A stretch of DNA of 5,239 bases, from the NCBI GenBank assembly GCA_047611425.1, contig JBLFWJ010000209.1, positions 1 through 5,239 of the forward strand. Direction: 5' to 3'. Below, piece after piece: positions 1-5,239 of this stretch; within the stretch, counting starts at the first letter, position 1; the number at the start of each line of letters is the position of its first letter. A program made the translations under genes and the position numbers. The stretch is from JBLFWJ01 sp047611425 (GTDB lineage Bacteria; Bacteroidota; Bacteroidia; UBA10329). The notes beneath the pieces were generated by a model. It worked only from the letters and a program-made list of their open reading frames with translations, ran no database searches and had not been told where the DNA came from.

Positions 1-30
1 GTCTGCCCCTTTTACTCGCTTCTCTCGATA

Positions 31-88
31 GGATTTCGCATTCATTGCGTTACACGAATACGTTCGCGACCTTATGAATGCAAAATCC
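31..88 (-). repeat. Nested inverted repeat (compound stem-loop) downstream of the tRNA terminator
   Basis: An outer stem pairs 88-74 (GGATTTTGCATTCAT) with 45-31 (ATGAATGCGAAATCC) over 15 pairs, with one G-U on the minus strand (82/37). Within its loop a second hairpin pairs 68-63 (CGCGAA) with 58-53 (TTCGTG) around CGTA, six pairs with one G-U (67/54). Both non-canonical pairs are G-U on the minus strand and C-A on the plus strand, which favours a minus-strand RNA. The outer arm shares positions 85-88 with the terminator's 3' arm, so the two folds compete. Function is unknown: it could be a back-up terminator, a 3'-end structure or a dispersed palindromic element. Positions 1-30 hold nothing I can assign. 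Confidence 0.6.
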
Positions 89-112
89 CCATCACCTTTC
101 GGTAATGGGGAT
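82..112 (-). terminator. Intrinsic terminator after tRNA-Arg, GAAA tetraloop
   Basis: On the minus strand, ATCCCCATTACC (112-101) pairs with GGTGATGGGGAT (96-85) across a GAAA loop. This gives a 12-bp stem with one G-U wobble (93/104), followed by a short run of four T (85-82, the first also closing the stem). The wobble would be a C-A mismatch if read on the plus strand, and no T-run follows on that side, so it is directed at the minus-strand tRNA transcript. The stem begins 10 bases after the tRNA 3' end. The T-run is short, so efficiency may be moderate. Confidence 0.8.
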
Positions 113-122
113 CTGATCATCG

Positions 123-196
123 TGACCGTGCAGGGATTCGAACCCCGAACCTCCGCATCCGTAATGCGGTGCTCTATCCAGTTAAGCTACACAGCC
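123..196 (-). tRNA. tRNA-Arg (anticodon ACG)
   Basis: The 74-nt minus-strand cloverleaf folds completely. The acceptor stem GGCTGTG/CACGGTC has 7 pairs including two G-U, with discriminator A. The D stem is GCTT/GAGC and the anticodon stem CCGCA/TGCGG encloses the loop TTACGGA. The variable loop is AGGTT, and the T stem CGGGG/CCCTG encloses TTCGAAT. T33 precedes A-C-G, so the tRNA reads CGN arginine codons, with A34 expected to be deaminated to inosine by TadA as in other bacteria. CCA is not encoded (CGA follows the discriminator), so it must be added after transcription. It starts 40 bases after the TAG of the giant gene on the same strand and is followed 10 bases later by an intrinsic terminator. 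Confidence 0.97.
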
Positions 197-215
197 GTCC
201 CATTTTTTGGGGCTG

Positions 216-223
216 CAAATATA
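216..223 (-). promoter_or_regulatory. Candidate -7 promoter element for tRNA-Arg
   Basis: The minus strand reads TATATTTG, matching the Bacteroidota primary-sigma -7 consensus TAnnTTTG, and lies 19 bases upstream of the mature tRNA 5' end. That placement suits a short leader removed by RNase P. The weakness is the -33 element: the nearest TTTG (251-254) is 27 bases upstream, longer than the usual spacing of roughly 19. The element also sits within a small CTGC/GCAG dyad. It may be a real tRNA promoter or a chance match in an A/T-rich spacer. Confidence 0.45.
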
Positions 224-236
224 GCAGTTTAGTTCT

Positions 237-3200
237 CTATTTCTCCTCTTCAAATGAGCGAACAAAATTTCGCTTTTTAATCTCTGTAGAAAGGATGTAT
301 TGGTAGTCTCCATCCTTGTTAGACTTGGCTTTTCGCTTGTCCGGTTTCATCTCACGTATCGCTGAATTGTACCCGTCTTCAGACGAAAAGGAGGCCATGA
401 TTCCACGCTGATACGTATAGAAAAACCACACATTATCGCTTGGCTCGAAGTAAATATTCAGGCGATCTCCATTTCGTTTTTTCTGCAACTCAATCATACC
501 GAACATCGATTTATTGATCTGGAATTCTCCAGTAGACGAAATGCCGATGAATCCTTTATATCGATATGATCCAGATGACGGATTCCAAGTCAACTTTACA
601 TCAGAAAGCATGAGTGTTTTCTCAAGTTCCTTTGGCATTTTCTTGAACGTTCCGTACAGGTTAAGATCCTGCAATGCCTTGGTCGTCTTCTCTTTTCCAA
701 TTAGCTCTATCAATGCTTTTTCATATTCTACACCATAATAGATTGCATCCAGCGGTGGAAAATGATTGGCGATTTTGTCTGCCATTATTCTCTGGCATTC
801 ACGATTAAACATGAAATCTAACCCTAGATATAGATTGAAATTGGTTGAATCATTGTTCATGTTGTGCTTTACACTTCCGAGAGGAGTAAGTTTCACTTGC
901 CCCAAGTCGATTCCAAGATTTAACAGCCCTTCACCTCTTGCAATACAATCCTCGCTCAAGCTCACATAATTTCCTCCTACAACTTCTCCCCTTAGCTTTT
1001 CTCTACTTGATATTCGATACTCGCCACTTTCATTATCGAAATGCAGATATCCGCTGGCAGCAACTATATCGACATCCTTAGAATTTCGCTTTAAGGATAG
1101 GAAAGTCGGATAAACGGTGGTGCTGTCTTTGCTAAGTACCACACCAGAGGCCAAAGGTTTTCCGTTGGCATCTTTCGGCTCGGCCTCAATAGGAATGTAG
1201 ATTTCTTCTGGGTCAATATCTGCCTCAAATGCCAGCCAGTCTCTGGTTAAGTTTCCGCAATTATGCTTAATCCTAGTACTTCCAGAATAAGTCAAGAACT
1301 GCTTGCTGGCAAATAACTTTGCCTTACCCTTGAAATCAAAATTGGGGCTAAGCGTAAAGTCGTTTTCCGAAAGAATTTGACCTTCGCCATACGTTTGTTT
1401 AGCGGAATCTAGACGAATTGACTCAAAACTGATTGACTGCTTTTTACCAGTTACATCAGTGTAATCCAACTTACCACTTCCGTTGTAATTGTACTTGCCC
1501 AATACATTAACGGTGGCATCATAAAATGTGTGATACTTGGTAATACGGTTGGCAACGATACCAGCATTTAGCAAGGGATCCATGTTGGCATCTGGTCTAA
1601 TTATCACTAAACCCGAATCGGGATGAATTATAGCATCTGCCACATCAATATGGCTTACTTGCCAAGCCGTGATTACATTTTCTTCTAAATCGAATTTGGT
1701 AAGTGGCGACCTCCAATCTAACGAATCTTGCCCTTTTTTGGTAGATACAAAACGTGACCCTTCACCTTCAAGAGATACAATATCAATGTCTTGGGCATCA
1801 ATATTCCATTGAAATTGATCAATGAAACAGATGTACTGATTGACAGGGAAATCTACAAAGTCTCCACCAGTGTTTGACTTGAATTTACCGATCCGTTTAT
1901 CCAAATCGATATCGGCATAAACGTTATTAGTACTGAAGGCCATCTTATCAGAGTTCACTCCATTCAGCCGAAAATCGGTTGTGTCCGCTACAAACCGCCT
2001 ATTCTCAAAATCAAATCGATTAGAATTGAATTTTGCATCTGCAAAATCTAGGTCACCAGCTCCTTCTAATCCTTGAGGGGAAAGGTCAAGCATACCAGCA
2101 TGTATTACCTCCTTATCATACATATCAAAAGGATTGTTGACAGACGTAGCATAATAATGGTCTGCCTTTGGATACCAAAGAACATTGACTTCAACACCTG
2201 TAACACTTGGATACTCCACACCAGATACTTGTGGTTTTATCTCAAACGTCTGCGCTAGTCCAATTGTTGAATCAGGAAGGAAAATCCAATTCATACTCTC
2301 GGCTGTAGAGGTTAGATAATCGATCGTTCCATCACCTCTCAATCCTTGATTACTCAAATTTATCGTAGATGTGAACTTACCCTTTCCACCATAGGCTTCG
2401 TAGCCATCAGGAGGTGTTTCTCGCACAAAACCGAGTGAGAAATCAGGTTGTAACCTTAAAGTTTCATCGAATGTTGGAAAAATCCCTGCACTTATAAATT
2501 CGCCTTTAAACTCGAGGCCTTCCTTGGTAAAATTATCCAAACTGTCAATTGAGAAAGGCTCGAGGTGCATGTAGAATTCTTCTTTTTTATACGCTCCATT
2601 TTGTATTCCCCGACTGTTGTAGTACACGTAAGAATCCTCCTTGCTGTTGAATACAGGATACCGTGGATGATCGACTAAACCTGATTTGTTGTCGGGCCGA
2701 TCGATTAGCAAATCACCTTTCATATCACGAAGCACTGTTTTTACAGGCTTAAGTTTAACTCGTCCTCTGTCGTCCGGTTCTCCATCAGGAACTTTCAGTC
2801 GGAGAGAATCAATTTGATTTAGATTAAACTTAAATTGATCGTAATCGAAAGAGAAGTCTTTTCCAAAGAAATCTAATCGGCCGGCTTTAATCTTACCAGC
2901 AAAATCGAAGTTTCGATTTTTCTTAACAGTAATCCGTTGTTCGTAAGGGAATATGATGACATTTTGAGAGTCGCTCATAAAAATTCTACCAACACCATTC
3001 AGCTGAAGGTGAAAACTATCCAACTCCAATCTTGCATTGGGCAAACCTTTGATCACAGAATTAAACTGAATGGCATCATAATCTTTTCGGCCAGCCCTTG
3101 ATACCACATAGTGAATTAATTTAGGCTTAACAGTAATCTTATGTTCATCATAATCGTATGTCATGAATCCGGAATTGCTCATGTTCATCAGAAAAATTTT

Positions 3201-4655
3201 CATCGTGCTGATGTCAGACTTGAAGTGCCTGGCTACATCTGAAACATGAATTACATTGGTATCCTGTTTTACCGTCAGATCCTTAAGCATCTTAAGAGGG
3301 TTTACATCCGATACCCCACGCATTCTATCATACCGAAATTCATCAAAGAAATGTTCGGACTCAAACTTGGCTTCGCTTTCTGTATTTGCTGTGATGTTTT
3401 TCATCTCCATCACACTCTCAGACATTTTCCAATTAAGTGACTCAAAATCCATTTCAACTTTATGGAATGAATTGAAAAACGGAGATCTCCCAGCGCCTTC
3501 CTTTGTTCTTGTAAGGGTTAACGTCCCTGCCTCTACATTATAATTCAGTTTAATTCCAGGATGTGAAATACTGTCTTCCCTCACTGGCATAAAAATCTTT
3601 GCTCGCTCACTAAGGATCTTGTCTTTTTTAATCACGAAGGATTTTGATTTTGCCACAACCATCGGTTCTGGGTTTCCGGTTTTAGGATTGATTCTTTTGA
3701 AGGTTAAAATCGCGTCTTGATCTTTATCTCCAGACCCCAAAAACTTCACTCCATGCTGAGAAAATCCTCCATCATAGTCGATATTCTCATATAGTGACCC
3801 AATGAAAATTCGCTTGTTTTCTGAATCAAATCGAGGATACGAAGCTTTTCCTTCTTTAACGTCCGCAAGTATCTTTTCCGTCAATGTTCCTTTTTGAGGG
3901 CCATCTAAATAATCTGGGTTGTAAAAAGTTACGTTTTTAGCTGAATAACCTGGTTTGGAAATATCCAAAGTGTAAGCACCCAACTCCGCATAAACTTTGT
4001 TCCCTTCAAATCCCGCTCTGGTCCAGTCAACCATTCCGCCTTTTCCGACAAACTGCTTTAGTGTTGGCATATACACTCCCTCTGTACCATGAATAATGGC
4101 GCTATCCCTTTTGGAATATGCGCTCAAATCACACTTAGGAAAGGTGATTTTCGGGATGGAATCAAAACTTAAGACGTACAAATCTGTATTCGTTTTCCAG
4201 GTTACTGCGGTCGATGTAAAAAGTGTTTTATCTGTAAAAAGGTCCTTACACACCTGCATGTATGCCGAGAATTGCTTTCTACTTAATGTATTTAAAACCC
4301 CATCTAAGGAAACGTGAAAAGCTTCAAAGGTTTTACCAGTTTTCATACTTCTGGCAAAACTGATTAGGGTGTATACGTAGTTCTCATAATCTGGAAATGC
4401 TTTTTTCCGCTTCTTCAGCATTAGATTGCACATCTTGAATATTCGCTGCTTTTCCGATTGTGAAAAAGCCCCGCTTTGCCAAACTGGAAGAAATCCTTCC
4501 ATTATTTTCTCGGCTTTGTCTTCGTTGGTGTAAACGAAAAAGCCTTCAAGTTCTTTAATAAAAGCCGCATCTTCATGGGTAAATTCTTTTATCTGCTGAC
4601 TAAAGGCAGAAACCGAGAACAGTAAAGAAAACAGTAGGATGGACAGTCTTTTCAT
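237..4655 (-). CDS. Giant secreted beta-rich protein of unknown function, about 1472 aa
   Basis: I do not recognise a named family. The start chosen is the ATG at 4655, which gives the canonical signal peptide MKRLSILLFSLLFSVSAFS with likely signal peptidase I cleavage at A-F-S|Q-Q after residue 19. An in-frame TTG at 4664, overlapping the prmA stop as TTGA, would add three residues (M-N-K). There is no lipobox Cys and no later transmembrane helix, so a periplasmic or outer-membrane-associated location is inferred. The layout, in ATG numbering, starts with a mostly alpha-helical part at about 25-145. Beta-rich sequence follows. Residues 467-513 look like a winged helix. Residues about 550-1250 are dominated by short alternating strands with recurring G-x-G modules. 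A helical stretch at about 1285-1345 is followed by a final beta section and a charged tail ending F-E-E-E-K with a TAG stop. There is no aromatic terminal residue or sorting domain of the beta-barrel or type IX kind. The reading frame is intact throughout. The modules loosely recall AsmA- or LptA/OstA-like beta folds, but this is a guess. A gene this long, undamaged and adjacent to prmA looks conserved rather than acquired. Confidence 0.9.
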   Translation of the reverse strand: MKRLSILLFSLLFSVSAFSQQIKEFTHEDAAFIKELEGFFVYTNEDKAEKIMEGFLPVWQSGAFSQSEKQRIFKMCNLMLKKRKKAFPDYENYVYTLISFARSMKTGKTFEAFHVSLDGVLNTLSRKQFSAYMQVCKDLFTDKTLFTSTAVTWKTNTDLYVLSFDSIPKITFPKCDLSAYSKRDSAIIHGTEGVYMPTLKQFVGKGGMVDWTRAGFEGNKVYAELGAYTLDISKPGYSAKNVTFYNPDYLDGPQKGTLTEKILADVKEGKASYPRFDSENKRIFIGSLYENIDYDGGFSQHGVKFLGSGDKDQDAILTFKRINPKTGNPEPMVVAKSKSFVIKKDKILSERAKIFMPVREDSISHPGIKLNYNVEAGTLTLTRTKEGAGRSPFFNSFHKVEMDFESLNWKMSESVMEMKNITANTESEAKFESEHFFDEFRYDRMRGVSDVNPLKMLKDLTVKQDTNVIHVSDVARHFKSDISTMKIFLMNMSNSGFMTYDYDEHKITVKPKLIHYVVSRAGRKDYDAIQFNSVIKGLPNARLELDSFHLQLNGVGRIFMSDSQNVIIFPYEQRITVKKNRNFDFAGKIKAGRLDFFGKDFSFDYDQFKFNLNQIDSLRLKVPDGEPDDRGRVKLKPVKTVLRDMKGDLLIDRPDNKSGLVDHPRYPVFNSKEDSYVYYNSRGIQNGAYKKEEFYMHLEPFSIDSLDNFTKEGLEFKGEFISAGIFPTFDETLRLQPDFSLGFVRETPPDGYEAYGGKGKFTSTINLSNQGLRGDGTIDYLTSTAESMNWIFLPDSTIGLAQTFEIKPQVSGVEYPSVTGVEVNVLWYPKADHYYATSVNNPFDMYDKEVIHAGMLDLSPQGLEGAGDLDFADAKFNSNRFDFENRRFVADTTDFRLNGVNSDKMAFSTNNVYADIDLDKRIGKFKSNTGGDFVDFPVNQYICFIDQFQWNIDAQDIDIVSLEGEGSRFVSTKKGQDSLDWRSPLTKFDLEENVITAWQVSHIDVADAIIHPDSGLVIIRPDANMDPLLNAGIVANRITKYHTFYDATVNVLGKYNYNGSGKLDYTDVTGKKQSISFESIRLDSAKQTYGEGQILSENDFTLSPNFDFKGKAKLFASKQFLTYSGSTRIKHNCGNLTRDWLAFEADIDPEEIYIPIEAEPKDANGKPLASGVVLSKDSTTVYPTFLSLKRNSKDVDIVAASGYLHFDNESGEYRISSREKLRGEVVGGNYVSLSEDCIARGEGLLNLGIDLGQVKLTPLGSVKHNMNNDSTNFNLYLGLDFMFNRECQRIMADKIANHFPPLDAIYYGVEYEKALIELIGKEKTTKALQDLNLYGTFKKMPKELEKTLMLSDVKLTWNPSSGSYRYKGFIGISSTGEFQINKSMFGMIELQKKRNGDRLNIYFEPSDNVWFFYTYQRGIMASFSSEDGYNSAIREMKPDKRKAKSNKDGDYQYILSTEIKKRNFVRSFEEEK
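1377..3002 (-). repeat. Degenerate G-x-G beta modules within the giant protein
   Basis: At least four stretches of about 36-44 residues share a core of G-x-G-x-[LI]-[DF]-[YF], followed by two further predicted strands. In ATG numbering they lie at about 552-587 (core NGVGRIF), 765-808 (core QGLRGDGTIDY), 856-899 (core QGLEGAGDLDF) and 1058-1093 (core NGSGKLDY). The second and third are clearest, sharing L-S-x-Q-G-L-x-G-x-G-x-[IL]-D-[YF] 91 residues apart (DNA 2232-2363 and 1959-2090). Looser relatives with F-x-G-K occur near 584 and 1107. The nucleotide sequences of the copies are not obviously alike, so this is an old protein-level repeat and not a recent DNA duplication. Confidence 0.55.
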
Positions 4656-4660
4656 CTTGT

Positions 4661-5239
4661 TCAATTTTTTCTAAAACGTGCAGAGACCCAGTTATCTTGT
4701 ACATGGTGATCGGCCAATTCCATGTCATTTTTGTTGGCAGCGGCTTCGATTAAGTGAAGATCTTCCGTGTAAAAGCCACTAAATAGAACTGTCCCGCCAG
4801 TCATCAAATGAGTTGAGTAAATGCCCATATCAGACAACAGAACATTCCGATTAATATTGGCCAGAATCAACTCGAATTGTTCACCGTCATTTAACTTTGA
4901 TGCATCTCCGTGCCTGACTTCAATTCCTTTCACTTCATTGAGAACCATGTTCTCATGTGTGTTCTCATAAGCCCAATCGTCAATATCAATAGCAACAACA
5001 TTCTTGGCTCCGTTCTTTTTACAGAATATGGCCAGAACGCCCGTACCGCTACCCATATCCAGCACAGTCTCAGGCATTTCGGTATCCATCAAATACTTCA
5101 ACATTAATGAAGTTGTGGCATGATGTCCTGTTCCAAATGACATCTTTGGCTGGATAATCAATTCGTATTCAAAGTCACCTTGAACTTCATTAAACGGTGC
5201 CCGTACCAGACATCTTCCATCCACCACAACGGGTTCAAA
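4661..5239 (-). CDS. prmA: Ribosomal protein L11 methyltransferase PrmA, 5' end cut off by the window edge
   Basis: This is the C-terminal catalytic part of PrmA, the cytoplasmic SAM-dependent enzyme that trimethylates amino groups of ribosomal protein L11. The reading frame is open to the window edge (192 codons plus a TGA stop). The GTG at 5227 is not a credible start, because the codons before it (F-E-P-V) continue the family pattern leading into C-L-V-R-A-P-F. Counting from the window edge, the visible landmarks are FGTGHHATT at 35-43 (the family's FGTG-H-TT signature), VLDMGSGTGVLAI at 59-71 (SAM-binding motif I), AIDIDDWA at 83-90 (acidic end of beta 2) and LANINRNVL at 126-134 (motif IV, equivalent to the ANIL of other PrmAs). 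It ends in NWVSARFRKN, typical of PrmA ends. Full-length Bacteroidota PrmA is about 275-280 residues, so roughly 85 N-terminal residues (the L11-recognition domain) lie outside. Its stop lies 5 bases before the ATG of the next gene, suggesting co-transcription. The assignment is secure from the motifs. Confidence 0.95.
   Translation of the reverse strand, partial: FEPVVVDGRCLVRAPFNEVQGDFEYELIIQPKMSFGTGHHATTSLMLKYLMDTEMPETVLDMGSGTGVLAIFCKKNGAKNVVAIDIDDWAYENTHENMVLNEVKGIEVRHGDASKLNDGEQFELILANINRNVLLSDMGIYSTHLMTGGTVLFSGFYTEDLHLIEAAANKNDMELADHHVQDNWVSARFRKN

Noticed and set aside
1..105. A plus-strand frame open from the window edge to TAA at 103-105, which could be the tail of a gene entering from the left
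   Set aside because: It is only 34 codons, a length open by chance often enough. It runs through the terminator hairpin and the inverted repeat, and its translation (rich in Arg, Ile, Cys) resembles no protein I know.
31..196. tRNA-Arg as an integration site with a mobile element to its left
   Set aside because: No integrase, no repeat of the tRNA 3' end and no direct-repeat att core are visible. The sequence left of the tRNA is too short to judge.
200..212. A short hairpin, CCCA/TGGG around an A-run on the minus strand, as a possible terminator for the giant gene
   Set aside because: The stem is only four pairs, and no T-run follows it in the minus direction; the tRNA begins immediately after.
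514..969. Plus-strand open frames of 74 and 67 codons opposite the C-terminal part of the giant gene
   Set aside because: They are antisense shadows without domain signatures or ribosome-binding context. The minus frame is continuous and clearly protein-like here.
3246..3543. Two overlapping plus-strand open frames of 64 and 95 codons
   Set aside because: They lie antisense to the intact giant gene, overlap each other in different frames, and show no recognisable motif or start context. They are shadows of the coding strand.
4910..5107. A 65-codon plus-strand open frame opposite prmA
   Set aside because: It is antisense to the conserved SAM-binding region of PrmA, whose motifs prove the minus-strand reading.

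Overview
The window reads as a chromosomal segment from a member of the Bacteroidota, possibly a marine Cytophagales- or Flavobacteriia-like organism. The clues are moderate-to-low GC, A-rich leaders without a strong Shine-Dalgarno, a TATATTTG element upstream of the tRNA that fits the Bacteroidota -7 consensus TAnnTTTG, a tRNA without encoded CCA, and a very large secreted protein of a type often seen in that phylum. The phylum is inferred from these features only; no search was run.

All supported genes lie on the minus strand, so the reading order is right to left. At the right edge is the 3' two-thirds of prmA (ribosomal protein L11 methyltransferase), whose 5' part lies beyond the window. 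Next, with an overlapping TTG start or an ATG start 5 bases after the prmA stop, comes a single gene of about 4.4 kb. It encodes a signal-peptide-bearing, beta-rich protein of about 1472 residues that I cannot assign to a named family. Then follow 40 bases with a candidate promoter, tRNA-Arg(ACG), a good intrinsic terminator with a GAAA tetraloop, and a second, larger nested stem-loop in the last 90 bases.

The tight junction suggests that prmA and the giant gene are co-transcribed, although one encodes a cytoplasmic housekeeping enzyme and the other an exported protein. The tRNA may have its own promoter or be processed from read-through of the giant gene, since no terminator is visible between them. 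The most interesting content is the giant protein itself: an alpha-helical N-terminal part, a segment resembling a winged helix around residues 467-513, several degenerate G-x-G beta modules, and a helical plus beta C-terminal part. The nested inverted repeats after the tRNA come second. I see no mobile element, CRISPR array or defence system.
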